A stretch of 64,000 bases of DNA from Acaryochloris sp. CCMEE 5410 (GTDB lineage Bacteria > Cyanobacteriota > Cyanobacteriia > Thermosynechococcales > Thermosynechococcaceae), in contig NZ_AFEJ02000002.1 of assembly GCF_000238775.2 (NCBI RefSeq), positions 1,597,501 through 1,661,500 of the forward strand, read 5' to 3'. Below are positions 44,156 to 53,802 of the stretch, in pieces. A program made the translations under genes and the position numbers. Position 1 is the first letter of the stretch. Each line of letters starts with the position of its first letter. The notes below the pieces were generated by a model. It ran no database searches, was not told where the DNA came from, and saw only the letters and a list, made by a program, of their open reading frames with translations.

Positions 44156-45523
44156 ATGAGCTTATTATTTGGAGATGATCCTAAAACCCTGAATTTGCTG
44201 AGCATTGGTGAGCGGGGCGTCGGTAAAACTGTTTTTTTAGTCGGTAGCTATACCGAGTCAAACCATCGCTACGAAGGAGATCAGCCCAAAAAACGATGGT
44301 TTGACTGTGACGATCACGGTGCTCATAAAAATATCCAAGGGGTCTTGAACTATATTGCGCAAACGGGCCATTATCCCCCTCCCACCATGAAGATCGCTGA
44401 CTTCACCTTTAGCTTGAAGCAGAAACGGCTGTGGGGGACACAAACCCTCTGTCACTTCCGGTGGTGGGATATGCCCGGAGAAATCTGTGATTTGAACAAC
44501 CGTCAATTTCAATCGATGGTGTTGAGTTCCCAGGGTTGTTGCGTCTTTATCAATGCTTATTCCCTGATTCACGAACCGGCCTATTTAGAATCGGTCAAAG
44601 ACATGATCGAATTGGTGACTGCGATCTCATCTTTGATCAAACATCACAACCTGCAGTATCCGATGGCCCTGATCTTCACCCAATGCGATCGTTTAGAGGC
44701 AGGCCCCTTAGGCCAATTGCAAATTGAGAAATGTCTAGAACCCCTGATTATTCGCCTAGAGAATGCCCGCACCAACTATCGACGGTTTTACTCCTCTATC
44801 CCGATTGTGCGCATCGACGGCACCCCCGTTCTACGGGCCAGTGGCTCTGCCGATGGCCTGGTGTGGGTCACCTCTGAACTGTGTAAAGCTCGGTCAGTCC
44901 AATCTGGACAAGATTTGGCCACGAGTTTATCCCAAAGTACCTCCCTCGATCATCAATTTGTCCCTACAGTGCGACGCCCCGGCTTTACTCTGGGACTTAT
45001 TTCAGCTGGCGTGGTTGGCTTCTTAACCGTGGGGTTTGCCCTGACATCCCTCTGGTCCACCCAACCTCCCCAACAGGCACAAGCGACCCAAAGAACGCTC
45101 CAAGATCACCACAATGTGTTGACCCGAGATCCGAATAATTTAGACTCCCTGATTTCGGTCTACGACCATTATGTAGAGGTGGGTCAACTGGCTAAAGCGG
45201 TGCCGTTATTAGAGAAAATTGTGGCTCAAAAGCCGACCCATCTCGATTTAAAATTTAACTTGGCCGACCTCTATGAATTAACCGGAGAAAAGCAAAAAGC
45301 CGAAGCGACCTATGATGGGATTCTGACAGCCCAGCCCCAGGATGTTAAAGCCATTGTGGGGAAAGCAATTCTCAGGGGCGAAGCAGGCGATTTATCCACC
45401 GCTCAATCCCTATTTCAGCAGGCCGAAAACATCGCAGCGACTCAAGAGGCCAAAGGCAAAATCAAAGAGATTGCAGCCCAAACGCTGCAGACACAAGCGC
45501 CCGTCAACCCCAAAACGGAATAA
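44156..45523 (+). CDS. membrane-anchored GTPase-like protein with C-terminal TPRs
   Basis: 455 residues. The P-loop is GERGVGKT (residues 18-25), the switch-II-like motif is WWDMPGE (103-109) and the base-recognition motif is FTQCD (174-178), a variant of NKxD. A single membrane helix (about 278-300) is followed by tetratricopeptide-type helices (about 310-440, with LDSLISVYDHYVEVGQLAKA and LKFNLADLYELTGEKQKAEA). The order GTPase, membrane anchor, TPR is unusual. It lies 154 bases after the Roadblock gene, on the same strand as the peptide export genes. It could couple energy state or cell polarity to peptide secretion; this is inference. Confidence 0.82.
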   Translation: MSLLFGDDPKTLNLLSIGERGVGKTVFLVGSYTESNHRYEGDQPKKRWFDCDDHGAHKNIQGVLNYIAQTGHYPPPTMKIADFTFSLKQKRLWGTQTLCHFRWWDMPGEICDLNNRQFQSMVLSSQGCCVFINAYSLIHEPAYLESVKDMIELVTAISSLIKHHNLQYPMALIFTQCDRLEAGPLGQLQIEKCLEPLIIRLENARTNYRRFYSSIPIVRIDGTPVLRASGSADGLVWVTSELCKARSVQSGQDLATSLSQSTSLDHQFVPTVRRPGFTLGLISAGVVGFLTVGFALTSLWSTQPPQQAQATQRTLQDHHNVLTRDPNNLDSLISVYDHYVEVGQLAKAVPLLEKIVAQKPTHLDLKFNLADLYELTGEKQKAEATYDGILTAQPQDVKAIVGKAILRGEAGDLSTAQSLFQQAENIAATQEAKGKIKEIAAQTLQTQAPVNPKTE

Positions 45524-45886
45524 TGTTCTCACCGTCTCCATTCGGCGTTGAGGATAAGGGGCTATCCATCGCCCTGCAAACACAACATATTGCCGATGGG
45601 ACTGCTTAACCCTGCATCACTTGTTTAATTCCTACGATTTTTGGTACACACTAAAAAAGCAAAGATTCATCATCTTTTCTGTTGATGATAATCACAGCGT
45701 TTGATAATCACAGCGTTTGTCATCAAGACAAGCTATCTTAGTGGCGTTTGGCCTTTCAGGTGATTCAATCTAAGTGGTTAACCCTTCGGATTGTAGCTCA
45801 GACTGAGCGGTCCCCAAGGGTAAAGCCCCCACCCTCTTGAGTTCTCAAGCCAACTATCCTCAAAATAATCGTGGAGAAAGCATCTT
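45524..45886. other. 363-base intergenic region with a tandem 16-bp repeat
   Basis: GATAATCACAGCGTTT occurs twice head-to-tail at 45687-45702 and 45703-45718. No gene is seen. The repeat lies about 170 bases before the next start codon and could be a regulator site or a slippage product. Confidence 0.6.
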
Positions 45887-46231
45887 ATGTCCTGGAGAAA
45901 AATTGTTGAGATCCTAGCTGGTGGACTCGCAGGATATTTGTTAGGGAAATATGCCAGTCTAGCCTTATACACCACCGTTGTTGGCCCGATCAAACTCGGC
46001 AATACAGGTCTCTTTCCAATTCTTATCTCTACGGTACTCGGATTAATTTTTTGTCTTATTCCTTTACTCCTCGGCAATGGCTTATTGCTGTCGTTCCTAC
46101 CGAAGGTAGGGCTCTGGTCAACGGGAATCTCGGTGGTGATGAGTTTATATACGTTGGCCCTGGTGATCATTGCCATCGCCTTTGGCGTTTTTGGTAATAA
46201 TTCGCCTTTGCCTTTGCCATTCTGGTTATAA
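45887..46231 (+). CDS. small integral membrane protein, unknown
   Basis: 114 residues, mostly membrane: helices near 7-28, 40-65 and 75-103, the last reading STGISVVMSLYTLALVIIAI. The start MSWRKIVEILAGGLAGYLLG has an acceptable upstream purine stretch (GGAGAAAG). I do not recognise the family. It stands alone between the TPR GTPase and the next membrane gene, and whether it belongs to either unit is not clear. Confidence 0.65.
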   Translation: MSWRKIVEILAGGLAGYLLGKYASLALYTTVVGPIKLGNTGLFPILISTVLGLIFCLIPLLLGNGLLLSFLPKVGLWSTGISVVMSLYTLALVIIAIAFGVFGNNSPLPLPFWL

Positions 46232-46339
46232 TTCTCTTCAATTTAGGGCTGGGGCTCAGCCCTTGCTGTAACCCCCGAGTATCAGGCGCTGAACATCAAT
46301 GTTTTAGGATAGGGGTATCAACACGCCAGCGCTAACGCT

Positions 46340-46717
46340 ATGGAAGATTCTCGCGACGTTTTAGAAAATAGAACTTTAAAGCGTCTTTTTCTATTCATTT
46401 ATTTGGTCCCTGTGTTTGGCGTCGTCCCGGCCCTCTGGACCCTCAGTCGACGAGATAGCGATCGCAAGCAGCGAGAAGTGAGCCGAGTAGCCACCCTGAT
46501 CGGCTTGGCCTGGCTGATCGGCACCCTACTTCTGACATCCGGTGTCGCCATTACTAGCGGTGAGAATGCCCAGAGTATGGGGATTTCGCAATTATTGTTC
46601 AACAGCTTATTTACATCCAGCTATTTTCTCAGCAACCTCTGGCTGATGGTGCGAGTTTGGCGACGTCAGTCCCTCGACCTTCCAGGGCTAAAACGCATTA
46701 CTAAATATTTACCCTAA
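46340..46717 (+). CDS. conserved small membrane protein, operon with DUF697-type GTPase
   Basis: 125 residues with an N-terminal helix (LFLFIYLVPVFGVVPALWTL), a basic loop (SRRDSDRKQREVSRVA) and two further helices. It ends 2 bases before the GTPase gene start, so the two are surely co-transcribed. It resembles cyanobacterial hypothetical membrane proteins found at this position. No function can be named, but a membrane partner for the GTPase is a fair inference. Confidence 0.78.
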   Translation: MEDSRDVLENRTLKRLFLFIYLVPVFGVVPALWTLSRRDSDRKQREVSRVATLIGLAWLIGTLLLTSGVAITSGENAQSMGISQLLFNSLFTSSYFLSNLWLMVRVWRRQSLDLPGLKRITKYLP

Positions 46718-46719
46718 CG

Positions 46720-48273
46720 ATGGCCTGGCCCCGCCTCCTTATTCTGCTATTAGGCCTCGCTATTATTTTGGGGCTGATGCTCTGGCTGATCAGCTCACTG
46801 CAATGGCTATACGCCCAAGTGGCCCTGACCTCGCCTTTTTTAGCCAACTTACTGGTGTTCTGCCTGATTGCCTTAATGGCCGTTCTGATCGGGGTTTTTA
46901 TCTATTACGGTTGGCAGTTTCGAGGCCGAAAAAAGCCCAAGCAACAGCGTCCGCCTCAAGTCCCCACGGATAAGGTCGATGCCGCTGCCTCCAATCTCCG
47001 TGCCGTGCATCGTCAGATCCAGCAGATCCAAGACGAAGTCACCCGCCAAGCCCTACTGAAAGAAACGCGGCAAATGGCGAAGACCTTTACCCGCCGGGAA
47101 CTCAAAATCGTCGTCTTTGGCACGGGGTCCGCAGGCAAGACCTCTTTGGTCAATGGGATTGTGGGACAAATGGTGGGGGAAGTCGGCGCAACCATCGGCA
47201 CCACGGCGATAGGACAAACCTTTCGCTGTCAGCTACGCAGTGTTGATCAGGCGTTACTGGTTACGGATACCCCAGGATTATCTGAACCGGGCGTTGCCGG
47301 TACCGAGCGAGAACAGGCTGCCCGGAAGCTAGCAACAGAAGCCGATTTACTGCTGTTTGTGGTTGATGGTGATTTAACCCAGTCTGAATATCAGCCCCTA
47401 AGGGCCTTGGGCCGAATGGGTAAACGGTCTCTGTTAGTGTTCAATAAAACAGATTGCTATACCCAAACCGACCAAGACCTGATTCAGAAACGCCTGCATG
47501 AGCGTGTCCAGAACTGGATTCAGCCGGAAGACGTGGTTGCGATCGCAGCCCGTCCCCAACCCATCCGATTAGCCTCTGGGGAGATCCTAGAACCGGAGCC
47601 AGACCTCAAAGCGCTTCTCCAACGCATCTCTCGAATTCTGCGGCAAGAGGGAGAGGACTTATTTGCCGATAATATTCTGCTTCAATCCCAACGTTTAGGG
47701 GCAGAAGCTCGACAGCAGATCGATCAAGAACGTCGTCAGCAAGCCGACCAAATTGTCGATCGGTTTCAATGGATCGGCGCTGGCGTGATTTGGGTCACCC
47801 CGGTCCCCGTCATTGATTTGCTAGCAACCGCTGCCGTCAACACCCAAATGGTGATTGAGATTGCCAAAATTTATGGCTGCGATCTGACCCTCGATCGAGC
47901 CAAAGACTTGGCCCTCTCCCTCGCGAAGACCATGGTCAGTTTGGGCATAGTCAAAGGTGCGATTGAAGTATTTGCCCGGGCCTTGCAGTTTAGTGTGGTG
48001 GGATTTGTCGTCGGTAAAACCATTCAAAGCGTGGGAGCCGCCTATCTAACGCGAATCGCGGGTAAGAGCTTTATTGAATATTTTCGCAACGATCAAGAGT
48101 GGGGAGATGGCGGTATGACAGAAGTCGTCCAGCGCCAGTTTCAACTCCATCGCCGTGATCGGTTCGTCAAAGCCTTTATCCAAGAGGCGATCACCAAACT
48201 TCCAGCCGAATTCGGCCGTCGCGTCCAGGAGCAGTTAAGCCCGACTCGTTCTGAGCCGACCGACCATCCTTAA
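46720..48273 (+). CDS. membrane-associated GTPase with DUF697-type C-terminus
   Basis: 517 residues. Two N-terminal membrane helices (about 3-28 and 38-65) are followed by a coiled region and a TrmE/Era-like G domain: G1 GTGSAGKTS, G3 DTPGLSEPG and G4 FNKTD. The C-terminal part (about 340-480) contains GAGVIWVTPVPVIDLLATAA and further hydrophobic helices, matching the DUF697 domain of YcjF/YcjX-related proteins. Such proteins occur widely in cyanobacteria, and the cell role is not settled. It is preceded 2 bases upstream by its small membrane partner. Confidence 0.87.
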   Translation: MAWPRLLILLLGLAIILGLMLWLISSLQWLYAQVALTSPFLANLLVFCLIALMAVLIGVFIYYGWQFRGRKKPKQQRPPQVPTDKVDAAASNLRAVHRQIQQIQDEVTRQALLKETRQMAKTFTRRELKIVVFGTGSAGKTSLVNGIVGQMVGEVGATIGTTAIGQTFRCQLRSVDQALLVTDTPGLSEPGVAGTEREQAARKLATEADLLLFVVDGDLTQSEYQPLRALGRMGKRSLLVFNKTDCYTQTDQDLIQKRLHERVQNWIQPEDVVAIAARPQPIRLASGEILEPEPDLKALLQRISRILRQEGEDLFADNILLQSQRLGAEARQQIDQERRQQADQIVDRFQWIGAGVIWVTPVPVIDLLATAAVNTQMVIEIAKIYGCDLTLDRAKDLALSLAKTMVSLGIVKGAIEVFARALQFSVVGFVVGKTIQSVGAAYLTRIAGKSFIEYFRNDQEWGDGGMTEVVQRQFQLHRRDRFVKAFIQEAITKLPAEFGRRVQEQLSPTRSEPTDHP

Positions 48274-48468
48274 CCTACTGCGCTCAAATTAAACAGGACA
48301 AGGTTATCCAGCTTACCCCCCATCCTGGGAAATCCACATTAGAATGGATTTTATATTCTCTTTATATTCTCCAGTGGATCAAGAATTGGGTAATGAGTGC
48401 CTCAATGTGAATGCATTTAGATCTAAGTCAGAGTTCCACCTCCTGTCCCGCCACAGTAGCGTCGCCTT

Positions 48469-49836
48469 ATGGAAACATCTGAAACCTCAAATTTACAAGA
48501 ACCCGTTGAAGCACAAATTGCAGTCGCGGAACGATCGTTCAACTCCACCATCAAATCCTTGAAACAACGTAGCAGTCGGAATTGGATCATTGCCGGTGTC
48601 GCCCTTGTGGGGACGGGACTCGTGGTCTGGCAGTTTTGGCCCAAAGGGGCACAACCCACGGCTCCCCAAGGACCACCACCGACGCTGGTCAAAGTTCAGA
48701 CCGTCCAAACCAGTCCAGTCAAGCAAACCTCCGCCTTCCTTGGCACTTTAGAAGCCAAGCAGGGAGTGGTACTACGCCCCGAAACAGAAGGGCGAGTCAC
48801 TCAGATTTTTGTCTCATCGGGGTCGAGGGTGTCCCCTGGCCAGCCTATTGTTCAACTCAGTCCAGAGAAATCTCAAGCAGACTTCGGCGCAGCGGTGGCC
48901 AATATCAACGTAGCCACCGCCGCCAGCAGTAATGCCCAAGCCCAACTTCGAGCCGTCCAAGCCGATCGCGCTAGGGCAGTTGCTGAGTTGGAGTTGCAAA
49001 ATACAGAGTTTCAGCGCACCCAGACCTTGGTCAAACAAGGGGCACTGGCCAAGCAAGTATTGGATCAAGTCCGCCGCGACCGCGCCTCTGCCCAAGCGGC
49101 TCTCAGAGCAGTAGATGAGCAAATTCGTGCGGCTAAAGCCAACTTAACCCAATCTAGAGCCAGCCTCAATCAAGCCAAAGCCAGCGCCTTATCGGCTAGA
49201 GAGGATGTACAAGATACACGCATCACAGCTCCCATTGCGGGGATGGTGGGGGATATTCCCATTAAGTTGGGTTCCTTTGTACAGGCCGGTGACACCCTTA
49301 CCACCATTATTCAAAATCAAACCTTAGAGATCAATCTCAATATTCCAATTGAGAAGCGCGAGCAGCTCGCAGTGGGATTACCAGTCGAACTCAGCCAAGC
49401 CCAATCCCAAGACATCCTGGCCCAGGGACGCATTAGTTTCGTCTCACCCACGGTCAATAACGAGAGTCAATCCGTCTTAGCCAAGGCCACCTTCGCCAAC
49501 CCCAAAGGCACATTACGGGATGGTCAACGGGTCGAAGCTAACGTGGTTTGGCAAACCCGTCCGGGGGTATTAGTGCCCACCACCGCTGTGACACGATTGG
49601 GAGGTAAAGCCTTTGTCTTTATCGCCGATCAGCCACAACAACCAGACGGTCAAGTACCTGGGATGGTGGCTCGCCAGCAACCCGTTGAGCTAGGCAGCAT
49701 CCAGGGCAACGACTACCAAGTGTTGGAGGGTATCCAAGCCGGTGAAACCATCGTTGTTTCTGGCCTGCAAACCATCAGGGATGGGGCCCAACTGCGCCTC
49801 GACACCGGCAAACCCAGCGGCAAACCGCCCCAGTAA
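48469..49836 (+). CDS. RND efflux pump periplasmic adaptor (AcrA-like)
   Basis: 455 residues. A membrane anchor lies at about 40-62 (WIIAGVALVGTGLVVWQFWP). The lipoyl domain halves are GVVLRPETEGRVTQIFVSSG and DTRITAPIAGMVGDIPIKLG. An alpha-hairpin (about 145-240) and a beta-barrel/membrane-proximal region complete the fold. It is the adaptor for the RND pump encoded 113 bases downstream. No outer-membrane channel or regulator gene is adjacent. Confidence 0.94.
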   Translation: METSETSNLQEPVEAQIAVAERSFNSTIKSLKQRSSRNWIIAGVALVGTGLVVWQFWPKGAQPTAPQGPPPTLVKVQTVQTSPVKQTSAFLGTLEAKQGVVLRPETEGRVTQIFVSSGSRVSPGQPIVQLSPEKSQADFGAAVANINVATAASSNAQAQLRAVQADRARAVAELELQNTEFQRTQTLVKQGALAKQVLDQVRRDRASAQAALRAVDEQIRAAKANLTQSRASLNQAKASALSAREDVQDTRITAPIAGMVGDIPIKLGSFVQAGDTLTTIIQNQTLEINLNIPIEKREQLAVGLPVELSQAQSQDILAQGRISFVSPTVNNESQSVLAKATFANPKGTLRDGQRVEANVVWQTRPGVLVPTTAVTRLGGKAFVFIADQPQQPDGQVPGMVARQQPVELGSIQGNDYQVLEGIQAGETIVVSGLQTIRDGAQLRLDTGKPSGKPPQ

Positions 49837-49949
49837 GCTGTTTGCACTCCTGATTGCCTGATTCGATAGTCTCTCCCATTTAGCCTCTCTCCTTGGCCGT
49901 GCCTGTTGATTCCTAGCCTCCCCCCTCGCAACCGTCCTTCCCCCCTCTT

Positions 49950-52900
49950 ATGCTTGTCAATTTTTTCATTAAGCGGCCCGTCCTGACGACCGTTTGTGCC
50001 CTCCTTATCCTGCTGATGGGCCTTGTTTGTCTCCCCACCTTACCCATTGCCCAATATCCAGATATCAGCCCAAAACAGGTCAGTATTCAGGCCAACTTTA
50101 TTGGTGCCGATGCCGCCACTGTCGAAGATGGCGTGACGAGCATTCTGGAACGGGAGATTAACGGGGTCGAAGGTCTCCGCTACATGACCTCAAGCAGCAG
50201 CAACAGCGGCTCTAGCTCTATCACCGCCACCTTTGAGAATAATCGTGACCAAGATTTAGCAGCGGTGGATGTGCAGAATCGCGTCTCCAGTGTGGAGTCC
50301 CAGTTACCTGCGGCCGTCCAACAGACCGGGGTTCGGGTAACGAAACAATCCAGCAGCATTCTCATGGGCTTTGGCCTCTTCAGCGAGGATGACGAGTACG
50401 ACAGTATTTTCCTGAGTAACTATGCGGACCTATATCTAACCAATGCCCTGAAGCGAGTTAATGGCGTCGGCAATGTCACTATTTTCGGGGAACGGAAATA
50501 TGCCATGCGCCTTTGGCTCGACCCTGAGCGGTTAGCCAAGCGCAATCTAACCGGACAAGATGTGGTGGATGCCCTACAAGAACAAAATATTCAAGTGGGG
50601 GCGGGGCAAATTGGTCAACCGCCAGCCCCAGAAGGTCAGCAGTTCCAAATTGATATTCGCGCCGAAAGCCGATTAAATACGATTGAAGAATTTGAAGCGT
50701 TAGTCGTTGACTCCACCGACGGTAATCTGATTAAGCTCCAAGATGTCGGGCGGGTTGAATTGGGGGCTGAAAATTATGGTTCATTCTTACGGTTTCGCGG
50801 TAAAGAAGCCGTCGGTCTCGGGATTTCCCAAATCCCTGGGAGTAACGCCCTAGACGTTGCCCGAGGCGTCAAAGAAACCATGGCAGCCCTGTCTGAAGAC
50901 TTCCCCCCAGGGATGACCTATGACATCGGTTTTGACACCACAGATTATGTGGAGCAGTCCCTAACGGAAGTGATCTGGACCTTAATTCAAGCCGTTGGTT
51001 TGGTGGTCCTGGTGATCTTCGTCTTTCTACAAGATTGGCGCACCACCATTATTCCCGCCGTCACCATTCCCATTTCCCTAATCGGGACGTTTGTCTTTGT
51101 AAAGCTGTTTGGCTTTTCCATCAATAGCTTGACCCTATTTGGTCTCACCCTGGCCACAGGCATGGTGGTGGATGATGCCATTGTGGTGGTCGAAAATGTC
51201 GCCGCCAAAATTCAGAATGAGGGCATCGAGCCTCGCCAAGCTGCCATTGTTGCCATGGAAGAGTTAACGGGAGCGGTCATCGCCACCTCCCTAGTATTGA
51301 TGGCGGTGTTTGTACCTGTAGCCTTTTTCCCCGGTACAACCGGGGCACTATATCAACAGTTTGCCTTAACGATTGCATTTGCGATCGCACTCTCCACCTT
51401 CAACGCCCTCACCCTGACTCCCACCCTATCCGGATTACTCCTCCGTCAAAATCCCAGCATTCCTGGCTGGATAGCACCAGCCTTCAATTGGTTTAACCGC
51501 CAACAAGATCGGCTGAGTCAGAGTTACGGCAACATTTTGGACTGGATGAATCGGTTTAAATATTTCATCTTGGCGATTTTTGCGGCCCTGCTAACCTTTA
51601 CTGCCTGGATTTATACCACCGTTCCTTCAGCCTTTCTACCGGAAGAAGACCAAGGGTATTTCCTCACCATTGTCGGCGCCCCCGATGGCGTATCTCTGGA
51701 ATACACCAGCGATGTCATGAAAAAAATCGAAGAGGTCATGCTTCCTCTACCTGAAGTGCGGGCAACCTTTGCGGTAGGTGGATTCAGCTTTGGGGGCAAT
51801 GCGTCCAATAAAGGGATTGTGTTTACCACCCTCAAACCTTGGTCAGAGCGGCGTAGTGCCGAACAATCTGCTCCAGCCATTATTAATCGAGTTCGCGGTC
51901 AATTATTCCAAATTCCCGAAGCCCGCATTCTAGCCATCAACCCACCCGCTATTCGGGGTCTTGGTAGCTATGGGGGATTCACCTTCCAACTCCAAGACCG
52001 CTCAGAGAATTTAAGCCTCGATGAGTTTGTCAGCAACTTGGGACCAATCTTGGGAGCCGCTAACAGCAATGACGCCCTCGAAGGGGCATTCACCACCTAT
52101 GGGGCCAATACACCGCAACTCAAGGTCGAAGTCAATCGTCAGCGAGCCAAAGCCTTACAAGTCGATGTGGACGAAATTTTCAATACCCTGCAAATCTATT
52201 TAGGGTCTCGGTATGTCAACGATTTCAATCTAGGTCGCCGCACCTATCGGGTCTATGTGCAAGCCGATCAGCAGTTTCGCTCCAATCCCGATGACATTGG
52301 CAAGCTATACGTGCGCTCTGGCACGGACCAAATGATTCCCCTCAGTAACTTAGTCACCATTACGTCCGTAACGGGTGCTCAAACGATTAATCACTATAAT
52401 CAATTCCGGTCCATTGAGATTAACGGAGCCGCCAAGGCAGGCGTAAGTTCGGGGCAAGCCTTGCAAGCCATGGAAGAAATTGCCGCTAAAGTTCTCCCAC
52501 CTGGGCTAGGGTTTGAATGGTCCGGTATCTCCCTAGAAGAAATCGAGTCTGGGGGTCAAGCAACGATTATTTTCAGTTTGGGTTTGGTACTCGTTTTCCT
52601 AGTTCTGGCTGCCCAGTACGAGAGTTATGTGGACCCAGTTATCATCATGCTCTCCGTTCCCCTAGCAGTGTTAGGGGCGTTGGGAGCTCAAGTCTTACGG
52701 GGCTTTTCCAACGATATTTACTGCCAAATTGGTCTCGTAATGTTGATTGGTCTCGCGAGTAAAAACTCAATTCTGATCGTTGAGTTTGCCAACCAACTCC
52801 GCGAGGAAGGACTCCCCATTCCTAAAGCCGCCCTGCAAGCAGCCCAACAACGACTCCGACCCATTTTAATGACCGCTATTTCCACCCTCAGCAGTATTTT

Positions 52901-53126
52901 CCCCCTCGTGGTGGCGTCTGGAGCTGGGGCTGGCAGTCGGCAATCCTTGGGAACAGCCGTCTTTGGCGGCATGTTTGTGGCCACATTTCTAAGTCTCTTT
53001 GTTGTGCCTATCCTGTACATCATCATTAAGGGCTTTAGCGATCGTATCTCTCCCAAAACAGCCGAACTAACGCCAACAACAGAGGTGCTAGGGGCAGAAG
53101 AAAATCTAACCGTCATTCGCAAATAA
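49950..53126 (+). CDS. RND multidrug efflux transporter (HAE1/AcrB-like)
   Basis: 1058 residues, full length for the hydrophobe/amphiphile efflux-1 family. It begins FFIKRPVLTTVCALLILLMG. The proton-relay Asp pair is in GMVVDDAIVVVENV of helix 4, and the other family blocks FNALTLTPTLSGLLL and LVFLVLAAQYESYVDP are present. The repeated 12-helix layout with two large periplasmic loops is visible. It works with the upstream adaptor and a TolC-type protein from elsewhere. The substrate is unknown. Confidence 0.96.
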   Translation: MLVNFFIKRPVLTTVCALLILLMGLVCLPTLPIAQYPDISPKQVSIQANFIGADAATVEDGVTSILEREINGVEGLRYMTSSSSNSGSSSITATFENNRDQDLAAVDVQNRVSSVESQLPAAVQQTGVRVTKQSSSILMGFGLFSEDDEYDSIFLSNYADLYLTNALKRVNGVGNVTIFGERKYAMRLWLDPERLAKRNLTGQDVVDALQEQNIQVGAGQIGQPPAPEGQQFQIDIRAESRLNTIEEFEALVVDSTDGNLIKLQDVGRVELGAENYGSFLRFRGKEAVGLGISQIPGSNALDVARGVKETMAALSEDFPPGMTYDIGFDTTDYVEQSLTEVIWTLIQAVGLVVLVIFVFLQDWRTTIIPAVTIPISLIGTFVFVKLFGFSINSLTLFGLTLATGMVVDDAIVVVENVAAKIQNEGIEPRQAAIVAMEELTGAVIATSLVLMAVFVPVAFFPGTTGALYQQFALTIAFAIALSTFNALTLTPTLSGLLLRQNPSIPGWIAPAFNWFNRQQDRLSQSYGNILDWMNRFKYFILAIFAALLTFTAWIYTTVPSAFLPEEDQGYFLTIVGAPDGVSLEYTSDVMKKIEEVMLPLPEVRATFAVGGFSFGGNASNKGIVFTTLKPWSERRSAEQSAPAIINRVRGQLFQIPEARILAINPPAIRGLGSYGGFTFQLQDRSENLSLDEFVSNLGPILGAANSNDALEGAFTTYGANTPQLKVEVNRQRAKALQVDVDEIFNTLQIYLGSRYVNDFNLGRRTYRVYVQADQQFRSNPDDIGKLYVRSGTDQMIPLSNLVTITSVTGAQTINHYNQFRSIEINGAAKAGVSSGQALQAMEEIAAKVLPPGLGFEWSGISLEEIESGGQATIIFSLGLVLVFLVLAAQYESYVDPVIIMLSVPLAVLGALGAQVLRGFSNDIYCQIGLVMLIGLASKNSILIVEFANQLREEGLPIPKAALQAAQQRLRPILMTAISTLSSIFPLVVASGAGAGSRQSLGTAVFGGMFVATFLSLFVVPILYIIIKGFSDRISPKTAELTPTTEVLGAEENLTVIRK

Positions 53127-53400
53127 AACCGCTAACTGCCAGGTCAAATCGTCAAAAAGTGGGCTCACCCTAGTTTTATTGACATTGGTATTGCCATCAA
53201 AAAATTCTGTTTTATTTGTATTTCATGACACAAGGGATTCCAGCCGCCTAGATCTACTGGACCATCACTCATTTTTAGAGGCATTAAGCAGATTTCTCTC
53301 ATTAAAGTCTTGAAAAAATGCACAACATGTGATCCATAGAAGAAAACATTGGGAACATTCAGTAGTATTCCAATGCTGTTCGTAATTTCAAGGAGAAATT

Positions 53401-53565
53401 ATGCCGCAACGATATCGAGAGGAAGTTGAAGCATTAGCTAAAGCTTTATTAAGTAGTCACGAAAAAGATGGCCTGATTTATAGTGGGATTGCAACGCTAC
53501 TTATGGTTGCCTTAACCATTTATTGGGTGGATGGACTCATTAGGCTAGGATTGATTGGTGGATAG
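53401..53565 (+). CDS. 54-residue single-span membrane protein
   Basis: A short frame with an excellent ribosome site (AAGGAGAAATT directly before the ATG). The N-terminal half is charged and amphipathic (MPQRYREEVEALAKALLSSH), followed by a membrane helix (IYSGIATLLMVALTIYWV) and GLIRLGLIGG. A hairpin terminator follows 29 bases after the stop. Start site, helix and terminator together make a real gene likely. I do not recognise a family. It lies alone, 274 bases after the RND pump. Confidence 0.7.
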   Translation: MPQRYREEVEALAKALLSSHEKDGLIYSGIATLLMVALTIYWVDGLIRLGLIGG

Positions 53566-53594
53566 GGTTTGAGAGTGCAAGATGATCAATTACG

Positions 53595-53628
53595 AAGCCC
53601 TGAGAGATCTTTCTTAAAGGGCTTTTAT
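53595..53628 (+). terminator. intrinsic terminator of the 54-residue gene
   Basis: AAGCCCT (53595-53601) pairs with AGGGCTT (53618-53624), with partial pairing inside the loop (AGAGA/TTTCT) and TTTTA following. Typical Rho-independent layout. Confidence 0.7.
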
Positions 53629-53802
53629 ACACTTATTTATATCGATTTATATATAAAAAATTCAGGTCAGCAAGAAATCATTAGCTACCCTTCATCAACG
53701 GGAATCAATCAATTATTTTTTTAGCTCAGATTGTCCACAGTACTCTCCAATTTTTCTCTCGCTGTGGAATGAGTAAAGCTATCAATCTCTCCCTAAGAGT
53801 TG

